NCBI RefSeq assembly: GCF_900474295.1
Contig: NZ_UCOB01000012.1
Span: forward strand, 1-64,000
DNA: 64,000 nucleotides
Source: Synechococcus sp. UW140
GTDB taxonomy: Bacteria > Cyanobacteriota > Cyanobacteriia > PCC-6307 > Cyanobiaceae
Reading direction: 5' to 3'
Positions 50,864 to 59,689 of this stretch are shown here, in pieces (the stretch's first letter is position 1; each line of letters opens with the position of its first letter). The notes beneath the pieces were generated by a model. The model saw only the letters and a program-made list of their open reading frames with translations. It ran no database searches and was not told where the DNA came from. The translations under genes and the position numbers were made by a program.

Positions 50864-51418
50864 TCACAGCTCCAGCAGTCCCGGTGGCGGTGTGAGCAGC
50901 AGCCAGCCCTCCTTGAGGTGCACCTCCGGCACAATCGCTTCCACGAAAGGGATCAGGAGGCGTCGTCCATCGTCCCGTTCAATTTCGAGCAGGTCGTTCC
51001 CGGCGCTGGTGAGGTCGGTGACGGTGCCGATCACTGTGCCTTCGGTGCCAAGACGGGCTTCCAGGCCCACCAGGTCGAGCAGGTGGAACTCACCCTCGGC
51101 CAGTTCGGGTCGGTCATCGGCTGGTACGACAAGGCTTTGCCCCACAAGGGCTTCGGCAGCGCTGCGGTCATTGATGCCTTCAAAACGCACCACGAACACG
51201 CTCTTTCCAGGCAGCTGACGGCCGCTTTTGAGCTCCACTGGCTTGGGCAGGTTGCCTTTGGCTTGCAGCCATCGAGCACCTGGTTCCGTGAAACGCTCCG
51301 GGAAATCGCTGGCGGGGTTGATGCGCAGCTCCCCTCGCAGACCTTGAACGCCTACCACCTTGCCAACTGTGAGCCATTCAGCCGGATCGCTTGGGGTGGT
51401 CGTGTCGTGGCCGGCCAT
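50864..51418 (-). CDS. rimM: Ribosome maturation factor RimM
   Basis: 184 residues. N-terminal RimM domain ([19 protein letters not shown]) and C-terminal PRC barrel ([20 protein letters not shown] ... [18 protein letters not shown]). Binds S19 and helps 30S assembly. Divergent from ndhS across 68 bases. Confidence 0.94.
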   Translation of the reverse strand: MAGHDTTTPSDPAEWLTVGKVVGVQGLRGELRINPASDFPERFTEPGARWLQAKGNLPKPVELKSGRQLPGKSVFVVRFEGINDRSAAEALVGQSLVVPADDRPELAEGEFHLLDLVGLEARLGTEGTVIGTVTDLTSAGNDLLEIERDDGRRLLIPFVEAIVPEVHLKEGWLLLTPPPGLLEL

Positions 51419-51486
51419 GGCCGCTTGTGCAGAAGTCTGTTGATCATGGCGTCACGCGATACTGATGCTCTGATCGTTTTCCTGTC

Positions 51487-51669
51487 ATGGCCACCAGTGC
51501 TCCGATCCTCCCCGGCGCCACGGTGAAGGTGGTGGATGTCACCTCGATCTACAACGGTTACACCGGGTTCGTGCAGCGAATTAGTGGAGATCGCGCTGCG
51601 GTGTTGTTTGAGGGCGGCAACTGGGACAAGCTCGTCACTCTTCGTCTGCGCGATCTCCAGGCCGGCTGA
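51487..51669 (+). CDS. ndhS: NAD(P)H dehydrogenase-like complex subunit NdhS
   Basis: 60 residues with an SH3-like fold: [21 protein letters not shown], then [19 protein letters not shown] and [11 protein letters not shown]. This matches the cyanobacterial NdhS/CRR31 family, the peripheral NDH-1 subunit that docks ferredoxin for cyclic electron flow. The last base of its stop is the first base of the next gene's start (TGATG). Confidence 0.87.
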   Translation: MATSAPILPGATVKVVDVTSIYNGYTGFVQRISGDRAAVLFEGGNWDKLVTLRLRDLQAG

Positions 51670-52541
51670 TGGACAAGACCACCATCCGCGGGCGCCTGGC
51701 GCGGGTGGTGCTCGACTCCGACACAACGGCAGGTCGTCTTTACAACCTTGTGGTGTTCGGGGCCATCCTGCTCAGTGTTGTTGGCTTGATGTTCGAGCCC
51801 GCACCGCTCCTGCCTGGGTCTGTTCAGGTTGCTGTTCCCGCCTGGGTCGACCTGATCGATCGCATGGCCTTGGCGGTGTTTACGGCTGACTTAGTCCTGC
51901 ATCTGATGGCCAGTCCTAGGCCACTGGCCTACTTGCGAAGTTTCTACGGCCTGATCGATCTCTGCGCCGTGCTCTTCTTTGCGGTGCCCCAGATCAGCAG
52001 CGGTCTGCTGTTGTGGGTGTTCAAGTTCGGTCGCATTCTGCGGGTGTTCAAATTGCTGCGCTTCATGGATGAAGCGCGCGCTCTGGGCGCGGCACTTCGG
52101 GCCAGCGCCCGCCGTATCACTGTCTTCATCCTGTTCGTGTTGATCCTGCAGGTTGTTTTGGGTTACGTGATGGTCGTGGTGGAGAGTTTCCACCCCGAAA
52201 GTCAGTTCCGCAGCGTCGCCCAGGGGGTCTACTGGGCGATTGTGACCATGACCACAGTTGGTTATGGCGACATCGTGCCCCAGACGGCACTGGGCCGAAT
52301 ACTTGCGGCGGTGGTGATGCTGCTTGGCTTTGGGATCATCGCCATTCCCACGGGCATCATCACTGTGGAGGGTCTGCGCCGGTCCGGAGCTCGGGCAAGC
52401 TTGAGGTCCATACGCTGCATTGACTGCGGTCAGGTCAGTCATCGCAACCGTGCCCGCTTCTGCGATCGCTGTGGAACAGAGTTGCCGGCGTGTGAACGAG
52501 CAGAGGATCAACGCTCTACTCCGTCCCCCTCAACGTCCTGA
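51669..52541 (+). CDS. Voltage-gated-type potassium channel with C-terminal zinc ribbon
   Basis: 290 residues with six membrane segments. S4 carries spaced Arg (FGRILRVFKLLRF, about 120-132); the selectivity filter is TTVGYGD (about 195-201) between S5 and S6. After S6 a short tail holds a Cys4 zinc ribbon: C250-x2-C253 (CIDCGQ) and C265-x2-C268 (CDRCGT). Cyanobacterial Kv-like channels are known; the ribbon is a plausible regulatory or assembly element. Overlaps the ndhS stop by one base and the convergent rnc gene by 34 bases. Confidence 0.9.
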   Translation: MDKTTIRGRLARVVLDSDTTAGRLYNLVVFGAILLSVVGLMFEPAPLLPGSVQVAVPAWVDLIDRMALAVFTADLVLHLMASPRPLAYLRSFYGLIDLCAVLFFAVPQISSGLLLWVFKFGRILRVFKLLRFMDEARALGAALRASARRITVFILFVLILQVVLGYVMVVVESFHPESQFRSVAQGVYWAIVTMTTVGYGDIVPQTALGRILAAVVMLLGFGIIAIPTGIITVEGLRRSGARASLRSIRCIDCGQVSHRNRARFCDRCGTELPACERAEDQRSTPSPSTS

Positions 52542-53260
52542 AGTGCCGCCTGGGCCGCCCTCTGCTCTGCGTCCCTGCGGGATCCCCCCCATCCTTCAGC
52601 CAGCGTCTTTTCCTTAAGCTTGACCTGGCAGTGGAAGCGGCGTGGGTCGCCATGGCGGCGACTGGTTTCAAGGCTGTTGTAGACGGGTAGCCCCAGTTTG
52701 CGGGCCTGGCTCCACTCCTGCAGGGCGGATTTGGCATTGCCCTTGTGAGGGTCAGCCAGAACCGCAGCACTGGTGCGCTGCCAGTGCGGGGTGAGCCAGG
52801 TATGCACCGGTGCTAGAGACCCCCAGGCTTGATAGATCGCGCCGATCAGGGCTTCACTGGCCTCCGCTTGGAGGGTGGCGCGTCCGGCTGTATCTCCGCG
52901 TGCTTTGGCTCCGATCTCAAGCACGCGTTCGATTCCGATCGTTTCCCCTAGAGAGGCAAGCCAGCGGTCGCTCACCAACTGTGCGCGTAAGGCGGAGCGC
53001 TCTCCGACGGGCAGTTGTGGATGGTGCTGCTCAATGAACTCACTAGCAGCAAGCCGCAGCACAGCATCGCCAAGAAATTCAAGCCGCTCGTGGTTCAGCG
53101 GTCGACCGGCTGAGGTGTGAGTCAGTGCTTCATTCACCAGTGCCAATGTCGCCTCTTCTTTTGGGCTGTGGCCGGTGTCGAGGCCTAGCTCACCGCAGAA
53201 TTGCTGCAACTGTTCGGCCCGGTGGCGCTGCGCATCGGGGATCGGCTGATCGTTGGTCAC
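52508..53260 (-). CDS. rnc: Ribonuclease III
   Basis: 250 residues from a GTG. Catalytic signature NHERLEFLGDAVLRLAASEF and the second acidic site EASEALIGAIYQAWG; a C-terminal dsRNA-binding domain (AKSALQEWSQARKLGLPVYN ... ). Processes rRNA and other double-stranded RNA. Its 3' end overlaps the K+ channel gene tail to tail by 34 bases. Confidence 0.95.
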   Translation of the reverse strand: MTNDQPIPDAQRHRAEQLQQFCGELGLDTGHSPKEEATLALVNEALTHTSAGRPLNHERLEFLGDAVLRLAASEFIEQHHPQLPVGERSALRAQLVSDRWLASLGETIGIERVLEIGAKARGDTAGRATLQAEASEALIGAIYQAWGSLAPVHTWLTPHWQRTSAAVLADPHKGNAKSALQEWSQARKLGLPVYNSLETSRRHGDPRRFHCQVKLKEKTLAEGWGGSRRDAEQRAAQAALQDVEGDGVER

Positions 53261-53299
53261 AGTTTGACCATGGGTGAATGGGGGGCCAAGTCAGGCACG

Positions 53300-53953
53300 T
53301 TATTGGCAGATCCAAGCACCATTCGAAAATTTGATGCCCGAACCTTGTTGTGAACATCCAGCTTTGATGGCGGCAGGATCAAATGGAGTGGATTGATCCA
53401 CTTTTTTGTTATCGCTGCAATACCAACCTGCACCTAAAGAGCCATTGCTCGCGAAACCAGGGGTCTTAGAGCAACCCTTGTGAATGAACGCTTTTTCAAG
53501 GCATATCCAGCCTTCATTGTTGGCTAGAAAGCCAACGTAATGGATGTCACTTGTGCAGCCTTTCTGGATTTTGCATGGATCGAAATTTGTATTCTTATTG
53601 ACTAGTTTTCCGTCTTTGCAATACCAGCCTGGCCCCATAGTGTTACTTCTGTCATTGCTGTAGGCAACGCCTGCTTTGCAGTCAGGATGAATGAAGCATG
53701 GGTCATAACCATCGTCATTCAAAGTGGGACTCTGAGTTTTATCGCTGTTTCTCCCGGTTTTTTTGGTGTCAATCGTGCTGTCTGAGTCCCCTTCGTGAAG
53801 ATCGATTCCGATTCCGGAGGAGTCTCCCCCTTTGATTTCCAGGTCAACCCCAAGCTCCGCTAAAGCCTGAGGTGGCGCCAAAAGGCTAAGGGCGGCAAGG
53901 GTGCAGCCGCCTGCCAGTGCTATCGGTTGAATTGCATTATTCAGATTTAGCAT
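53300..53953 (-). CDS. Secreted Cys-rich repeat protein, unknown function
   Basis: 217 residues. Sec signal peptide with cleavage after PPQALA (about residue 32), an acidic Gly/Asp/Ser/Thr linker (33-80), then four imperfect repeats of the form D-P-C-x-I-x3-C, 12-20 residues, G-W-(Y/I)-C: beginning YDPCFIHPDC, FDPCKIQKGC, FIHKGCSKTP (short) and FDPAAIKAGC; each ends in GWYC, GWIC, GWYC or AWIC. The spacing suggests disulfide-linked small domains. No family recognised. AT-rich relative to its neighbours, like the next gene; rnc, 39 bases downstream, is core genome. Confidence 0.75.
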   Translation of the reverse strand: MLNLNNAIQPIALAGGCTLAALSLLAPPQALAELGVDLEIKGGDSSGIGIDLHEGDSDSTIDTKKTGRNSDKTQSPTLNDDGYDPCFIHPDCKAGVAYSNDRSNTMGPGWYCKDGKLVNKNTNFDPCKIQKGCTSDIHYVGFLANNEGWICLEKAFIHKGCSKTPGFASNGSLGAGWYCSDNKKVDQSTPFDPAAIKAGCSQQGSGIKFSNGAWICQ

Positions 53954-54128
53954 TGCTAGGGCTTTGACTATTACAAATATAGCTAGTCGTTATGGTAATG
54001 GATCAAGAGATCTGGAGGTCATGTATCGACTCCAAAGGCTGATTGGCTTTAGTTTGAGCCCCGACTGGCCATTGATTTTGTATTTTGCCTGAGGGTAAAA
54101 TGAAAAGTAAGTTTTGCATTTTGATGGG

Positions 54129-55181
54129 CTACCATGGGCATTTGTCATTAGAATTGCATGGGTAAATTTTGTATCCTCCCTTGCCCATTTTTGCTGGAGT
54201 ATCGCTGTCGTTTACCATCCATTTATCAAGACGAATTGTATAAGTATTACCCTCTTTGTATAGGCCTGCTAACCATATCTCAATATAAGGCGGCCAGCCT
54301 TTGTACGGCGTCCCGGGTTCGTTGTCGGCATAACATTTCCAACCAGTTGTGGTGTTCCATTTTGACATCGTGGGCCATGTGAAATTGTTGCCTACCATGT
54401 TTGAATCAGCTTCACAAACCCATGGAAAAAGCATAAAGCTAAAGGCTTTGACAACATTTTTATCGTTTTTATATGGATTCTCGATTGCCGCAATTTTCTG
54501 GCATACATTTCCCCCCCAAGGTCCAGATGCTTGTGAGCCGCACTGTTTTTCATTTATTTCACCATTTACGCCATACCATCCTGCCCAGTATTTGAATTGT
54601 CCGAATGTTGTGCCTGAATCTGGATGGGTGAATGTGCAGTGATTTCTGCCGTGGCTGCCTTTTGTGCAACTTGGCTCGGTATTGGTGCCTTCGAATCGCT
54701 CGATGTATTTAATATCACCTGCGCAGTCAGGTTGGATGCCTGCCCCGTCACAATTGTGAAAGACCCAATAATCTTTAACGATGTTATTGCCATTTCCATC
54801 AAATGCGCCCCAGGCTCTTGCTCCCTGGCCGTTTTGGGCGCCAGCGACAATTTCCTCATAGGGGGAGCCCCCGCAAGGATCTTGAGTCCGGTTCAAAATG
54901 TTGAACAGAAAGGGTCGATAGTTGAAGGGGGAGCAGCTGATGTCGTGACTGCCGGTCTTTGGATTACCCCCGCAAAAGTTTGTTAGTTTTTCACTGCTAC
55001 TGGCCCAGCAGAACCCGCCATTTAGATTCCGATTATCCGCGATTTCAAAGGGCCTTGGAGTGGCTGCTTGGAACATCCGTGTGCTTTGTGTGTGGTGGAG
55101 TTCTGCCGCATGGCTCTCCGGAGTTGAGAAGGGGGTATGGGCTGCAAAGATGAGTCCGATTGATGCAAGCCACCAGCTCAT
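54129..55181 (-). CDS. Secreted protein of unknown function (350 aa)
   Basis: ATG 55181 (MSWWLASIGLIFAAH) begins a signal-like sequence with a possible SHA-A cleavage near residue 26; an upstream TTG at 55196 is less likely. The mature part is rich in Gly, Asn, Trp and Cys, with about 16 Cys, suggesting a disulfide-stabilised extracytoplasmic protein. Motif-like parts: GGFCWASSSEKLTNFC, YWVFHNCDGAGIQPDC, HCTFTHPDSGTTFGQFKYW. I do not recognise a family; a secreted enzyme or lectin-like fold is only a guess. AT-rich and 175 bases upstream of the Cys-repeat gene on the same strand. Confidence 0.7.
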   Translation of the reverse strand: MSWWLASIGLIFAAHTPFSTPESHAAELHHTQSTRMFQAATPRPFEIADNRNLNGGFCWASSSEKLTNFCGGNPKTGSHDISCSPFNYRPFLFNILNRTQDPCGGSPYEEIVAGAQNGQGARAWGAFDGNGNNIVKDYWVFHNCDGAGIQPDCAGDIKYIERFEGTNTEPSCTKGSHGRNHCTFTHPDSGTTFGQFKYWAGWYGVNGEINEKQCGSQASGPWGGNVCQKIAAIENPYKNDKNVVKAFSFMLFPWVCEADSNMVGNNFTWPTMSKWNTTTGWKCYADNEPGTPYKGWPPYIEIWLAGLYKEGNTYTIRLDKWMVNDSDTPAKMGKGGYKIYPCNSNDKCPW

Positions 55182-55310
55182 CGCCACATAAAACAATTCA
55201 AACTAAATCTGGGTAACTTTTGTTGTTGAGGCTTAGTTTTTCCGTTTTGCTTTACGTTTGGCGCAGTGACTATGGACTTTGAAGATTGATTTGTTTGATC
55301 GCTCAATGAG

Positions 55311-55704
55311 GTGAAAGCAGGGCATAAGCCGGGTTCTGTTCTCCTTCCTTGGGAAGGGGGCGGTCATCTATCTGGGATCGCCGTTGCCGACGACCTCTAG
55401 CGGCGCACTAAAGCGGAACGGGGTAGATGGCCATCCGTCGTTCCTCGGCCTTGCTCCCAGCCGGGGTTTACCGAGCCAGCACCTCTCGATGCTGCTGGTG
55501 CGCTCTTACCGCACCTTTGCACCCTTACCTGTGCCGGCGAACCGGCCATCGGCGGTGTGTTTCTGTGGCACTCTCCTCACGGTCACCCGCACTGGGCGTT
55601 ACCCAGCAAGCCTGGCCATCGGGGAGCCCGGACTTTCCTCAACCAGGCCCATCTCTGCCCGAAGGCAGGCATGCCCTGATCGCGACCACCTCGCCTGCTT
55701 TCAA
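55311..55704 (-). ncRNA. rnpB: RNase P RNA
   Basis: On the minus strand the 5' conserved box GAGGAAAGTCCGGGCTC (55640-55624) and the 3' box ACAGAACCCGGCTTAT (55339-55324) stand in the right order about 285 bases apart. The ends pair as helix P1: GAAAGCAGG (55702-55694) with CCTGCTTTC (55321-55313). About 390 nucleotides, normal for cyanobacteria. Catalytic RNA for tRNA 5' processing. Ends are estimated from P1. Confidence 0.95.
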
Positions 55705-55724
55705 ACCCCATAATGGCTGTTGAT

Positions 55725-55798
<74 letters not shown>

Positions 55799-55893
55799 TG
55801 ATGATTGTCTTGTGATCCCGTAGCCGCCACTACATCTGGCGGGGTGGCGTTCCCTCACTCTGTCGCTAGCGTTGTTGCAGTGAATCCGGTTCC

Positions 55894-56259
55894 ATGACCC
55901 AGCTTCACGATCTGCGGCTCCGACTTTTGGTGCAGCAGGAAAGCGAGCGCATTGCTGATTCCCAGCCCACAGACCTCGATCTCTCAGTCGTTCAGGCCCG
56001 CTGCCTTTGTTGGTTGGCGCTTTTGGCCGAAGCCCATGAAGATCAGGCCAGTGATGCTGAACGGCGTGGTGATACCGAGCAGGCCATGGGATGGTTTGCC
56101 GATTCGATGCGCCTGCGTGACGTGATCCAGGTGGTGTCTTCGATTGAGATCCCTCTTCCGGCCATGTCTGATCTCAGAGATGAAGATGGTGGCGATGGTT
56201 TGACTGATTTCCCCTCTGATTCCGACGGATTTTCCGGAGAGCCACCTCTGGCTGCTTAA
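55894..56259 (+). CDS. Hypothetical protein (121 aa), acidic
   Basis: Starts MTQLHDLRLRLLVQQESERIA; helical first two thirds (RCLCWLALLAEAHEDQASDAERRGD) and an acidic Gly/Ser-rich tail. No membrane helix, no recognised domain. ATG is followed by protein-like codon use in line with neighbours, so it is likely real and picocyanobacterial. 38 bases before the next hypothetical gene. Confidence 0.72.
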   Translation: MTQLHDLRLRLLVQQESERIADSQPTDLDLSVVQARCLCWLALLAEAHEDQASDAERRGDTEQAMGWFADSMRLRDVIQVVSSIEIPLPAMSDLRDEDGGDGLTDFPSDSDGFSGEPPLAA

Positions 56260-56297
56260 CCAGATGTCATGATGGGGATTGATCTTGAGGGTCTGAC

Positions 56298-56753
56298 GTG
56301 CCTGAAGAGCCCTGTCAATGCCCTGACTGCCAGCGCTTCTACCGCGAGCACGATCGCCTGATTCGGGAGTCACCGACTCTGCGGCAGCAGCAGGAACTCA
56401 GTTGGGCTGCTCTTCAGGCCTTCCGCACGCTCTCCGGTCGTGTGCTTGAGGATCTTCAAAAACAGCATGGAGCTCGTCCTGCCGAAGCTCAGACCCATGC
56501 AACCCCTGTAGGCCCCACCGAGGAGCCAGCCGACGCCCTGCATCAAGCAATGGCTGATCTCGAGAACATCAACGCTCACCTGTTTTCGATCGAAGCGTTG
56601 ATGGAACGCATTTTTGATGTGCGCGTTCCTGAAACGATCGAACAGAAGTTCCGGGAACTCGCTGGCGAGCTCGCCCCGGATCCTCTCAATGCTGATCGTC
56701 TTCGCTTGAATCGTTTGCTGCACCAGACCCCGGATCTTCCTGATCGCAGCTGA
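56298..56753 (+). CDS. Hypothetical protein (151 aa) with N-terminal Cys cluster
   Basis: GTG start; begins PEEPCQCPDCQRFYREHDRLI, with C-x-C-x2-C that might bind metal, then two helical segments (LRQQQELSWAALQAFRTLS and ADALHQAMADLENINAHLF) with a Pro/Thr-rich linker between. No known family recognised. Probably in one unit with the gene before it. Confidence 0.72.
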   Translation: MPEEPCQCPDCQRFYREHDRLIRESPTLRQQQELSWAALQAFRTLSGRVLEDLQKQHGARPAEAQTHATPVGPTEEPADALHQAMADLENINAHLFSIEALMERIFDVRVPETIEQKFRELAGELAPDPLNADRLRLNRLLHQTPDLPDRS

Positions 56754-56938
56754 TCTGATCCCATCTGATCTGCGCAGTTCGAATTACAGAACGCTCTCAA
56801 TCAACGCAGTGCTGAAGCTGTGATCGATCGTTTCAGCTGAGCTAGATCTCTCGGAAGTCTTGAGCCTGGAACTGACGATGATGATCACCTTGCTGAGGTG
56901 CTCCCATCGCCAGCATTCCAGTTCGTTGAGGTGCTAGA

Positions 56939-59461
56939 TCAGCGAACGTCGCAGGTGATATCCACTTTCAGTGGCTTCACGTTCCAGATGTGATCACAGT
57001 ATTCCTGGATCGAACGATCGGAGGAAAAGAAGCCGCTCCGAGCAGCATTCAGTACTGACATGCGATTCCACTTGCTGCGATCACTCCATGCCTTGCTAAC
57101 AGCATCTTGGGCCCGTAGATAGTCAGCGAAGTCGGCCATCACGAAGAAGGGGTCGCTGTGGCTGAGGTTGTCGATCAGAGGCCGGAACAAGTCAGCGTCG
57201 CCGTTGCTGAAGTGGCCGGTCTGGATCAGATGAATCGCTTCTGAAAGCTCGGGGCTTGAGTCGATCACCTCCCACGGGCGATAGCCACTGCGTTTGAGTG
57301 CAGCGATGTCCTCCACCGTCTTACCGAACAGGAAGAAGTTGTCCTCACCGACTTGGTCGCGGATCTCGACGTTGGCGCCATCGAGGGTGCCGATGGTGAG
57401 TGCTCCATTCATTGCGAATTTCATATTGCCGGTGCCTGAAGCCTCCTTGCCGGCGGTTGAGATCTGCTCGGAAAGATCGGATCCTGGGTACACCTGCTCG
57501 CCCAGTTTCACGGTGTAGTTGGGAAGGAAAACCACGCGTAAACGACCATCCATGTCTGGATCAGCGTTGACCGTTTCGGCGATGCCGTTAATGAAGCGGA
57601 TGATCAGCTTGGCCATGTAATAGCCCGGAGCGGCTTTGCCTCCGAAGATCACGGTGCGAGGTGCCATGCCGTCGGCCTGGCCGTTCTTGATCCGCAGGTA
57701 CTGGGTGATGATCTGAAGCGCATTGAGATGCTGGCGCTTGTATTCGTGGATGCGCTTCACTTGCACGTCGAACAGGCTGGCGGGATCCACCAGGACGCCT
57801 GTATGGCGATGGATGTAGCTCGAGAGTTTGCGTTTCACCGTCAGCTTGGTGTTGCCCCACTGCTCGAGGAAGCCACTGTCGTGTTGATGGGCTTCCAGCT
57901 TGCGCAGGTTCTCCATGTTGGAGATCCAGTCGCTGCCCACGTGTTGCTCGAGTAGGGAGGACAGGGGGGGATTGGCCAATGCCACCCAGCGCCGTGGTGT
58001 GACGCCGTTGGTGACGTTGGTGAACTTCTCGGGCCAGAGGGCGGCGAACTCTGGCAACAGTTGGGTGCGCACCAGTTCGGAATGGAGCGCGGCCACCCCG
58101 TTCACATGGTGAGCACCAATCGTGGCCAGGTGGGCCATACGCACGGCCTTGCCGCCGTCCTCATCAATGATGGACAGCTTGCGGATGATGGCGTCATTGC
58201 CTGGGAAGCGCAGGCGCACTTGTTGCAAGAAGCGTCGGTTGATCTCGTAGATCAGCTCCAAGTGGCGAGGTAGGAGATTGGAGAACAGGCCCAGATCCCA
58301 CTTCTCAAGCGCTTCGGGCAGCAGAGTGTGATTGGTATAGGCCACTGAGCGGGTGGTGATCTCCCAGGCTTTTTCCCAGGTCAGGTGGCGATCGTCGATC
58401 AGCAGCCGCATGAGCTCGGCCACGGCGATAGCGGGGTGGGTGTCATTGAGCTGCACCGTCCAGTAGTCGGCGAAGTTCTCGACGGCCAGCCCGCGCTGAT
58501 CGAGGCTGCGCAGCATGTCCTGAAGGGAACAGCTCACGAAGAAGTGCTGCTGTTTCAGCCGCAGCCGGCGGCCTTCATCAGTTCCATCGTTCGGGTAGAG
58601 CACCTTGGAGAGGGTTTCGCTACCAACCTTCTCTTCCACGGCGCCGTAATAATCGCCGATGTTGAAGGCATAGAAGTCAAAGCTTTCCGTGGCATCAGCA
58701 CGCCAGAGACGGAGGCGGTCGCAGGTGTTGACCCGGTAGCCCAGCACTGGCACATCGTGGGGCACTCCAATCGCGTGCTCTGCCGGAATCCAGCGGGAGC
58801 GGTAGTTGCCCTTGTCGTCGGTGTAACTCTCGGTGCGGCCACCGAAGCCCACAAAGCAGGCCTCGTCCGGCTGGGGCAGTTCCCAGGGCCATCCGCCTTT
58901 CAGCCATTTGTCGGTGACTTCGACTTGCCAGCCATCGCGGATCAGTTGATCGAAGATCCCGAATTCGTAGCGAATCCCATAGCCCGTGGCGGGCACCTCG
59001 AGGCTGGCGAGGGACTCCATGTAACAGGCCGCCAGTCTGCCCAGCCCGCCATTGCCCAGTCCGGGCTCCTCCTCCACGTCCAGAATCTGCTGCAACGACT
59101 CAACCCCGAAGCGGCGCACGGCTTCCTCGGCTTCCTGCTGGATGCCCAAATTGAGCAGGTTGTTGTTGAGTTGTGGGCCGATGAGGAATTCCGCAGAGAG
59201 GTACGCCACCGTTTTTTGCGGTCTGGCCCTGATGGCCTCCTGGCTTGCCAGGTACCGCGTCATCAGTCGGTCGCGTACTGCGTAGCTCAGTGCCATGTAG
59301 AGGTCATGGCGGCTAGCGGTCGGCGCCAATTTCCCGAGCGTGAAGAACAGGTGCTCGGTCATGCCAGCGAAGACGGCATCGGCATCCAGGCCGGCACGTT
59401 CAGGGTCGGCGTAGCAACTTGGGGTCGGTAGGCGCAGATCGAGGGGCTCGGAGATCGTCAT
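56939..59461 (-). CDS. glgP: Glycogen phosphorylase
   Basis: 840 residues from ATG 59461 (MTISEPLDLRLPTPSC); an open extension to 59560 is not phosphorylase-like. PLP enzyme releasing glucose-1-phosphate from glycogen. AYLSAEFLIGPQLNNNL, the GNGGLGRLAACYMESLA loop and the PLP Lys in EASGTGNMKFAMNGAL are all present. Expected to work at night or under sugar demand. Divergent from the antiporter gene. Confidence 0.97.
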   Translation of the reverse strand: MTISEPLDLRLPTPSCYADPERAGLDADAVFAGMTEHLFFTLGKLAPTASRHDLYMALSYAVRDRLMTRYLASQEAIRARPQKTVAYLSAEFLIGPQLNNNLLNLGIQQEAEEAVRRFGVESLQQILDVEEEPGLGNGGLGRLAACYMESLASLEVPATGYGIRYEFGIFDQLIRDGWQVEVTDKWLKGGWPWELPQPDEACFVGFGGRTESYTDDKGNYRSRWIPAEHAIGVPHDVPVLGYRVNTCDRLRLWRADATESFDFYAFNIGDYYGAVEEKVGSETLSKVLYPNDGTDEGRRLRLKQQHFFVSCSLQDMLRSLDQRGLAVENFADYWTVQLNDTHPAIAVAELMRLLIDDRHLTWEKAWEITTRSVAYTNHTLLPEALEKWDLGLFSNLLPRHLELIYEINRRFLQQVRLRFPGNDAIIRKLSIIDEDGGKAVRMAHLATIGAHHVNGVAALHSELVRTQLLPEFAALWPEKFTNVTNGVTPRRWVALANPPLSSLLEQHVGSDWISNMENLRKLEAHQHDSGFLEQWGNTKLTVKRKLSSYIHRHTGVLVDPASLFDVQVKRIHEYKRQHLNALQIITQYLRIKNGQADGMAPRTVIFGGKAAPGYYMAKLIIRFINGIAETVNADPDMDGRLRVVFLPNYTVKLGEQVYPGSDLSEQISTAGKEASGTGNMKFAMNGALTIGTLDGANVEIRDQVGEDNFFLFGKTVEDIAALKRSGYRPWEVIDSSPELSEAIHLIQTGHFSNGDADLFRPLIDNLSHSDPFFVMADFADYLRAQDAVSKAWSDRSKWNRMSVLNAARSGFFSSDRSIQEYCDHIWNVKPLKVDITCDVR

Positions 59462-59674
59462 GGTGGGGGATATCACTTGGTCGAGAGTTGCCCCAAGTGT
59501 GAAGGCCCTGGGCGTTGGCTGCTTCAGACGGTGCAGGAACTGTGACCGAGTCGTGAGCATCCGGCCCAGGCAACTTGTCCACTGTGCGGAACGGAGCCAT
59601 GGTTGATCCGTCTCCCAGGGCTGCCCATCGAGAGCAGTTGGCGGCCTGGACTTCCCTTAATCTCCCAATCATTC

Positions 59675-59679
59675 AGGAG
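59675..59679 (+). promoter_or_regulatory. Shine-Dalgarno that fixes the antiporter start
   Basis: AGGAG stands 10 bases before the ATG at 59690 and supports that start over an in-frame codon at 59603. Confidence 0.7.
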
Positions 59680-59689
59680 TCTTTCATTG

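Noticed and set aside
58385-59431. A 348-codon frame antisense to glgP
   Set aside because: Shadow of the glycogen phosphorylase codons; no protein features.
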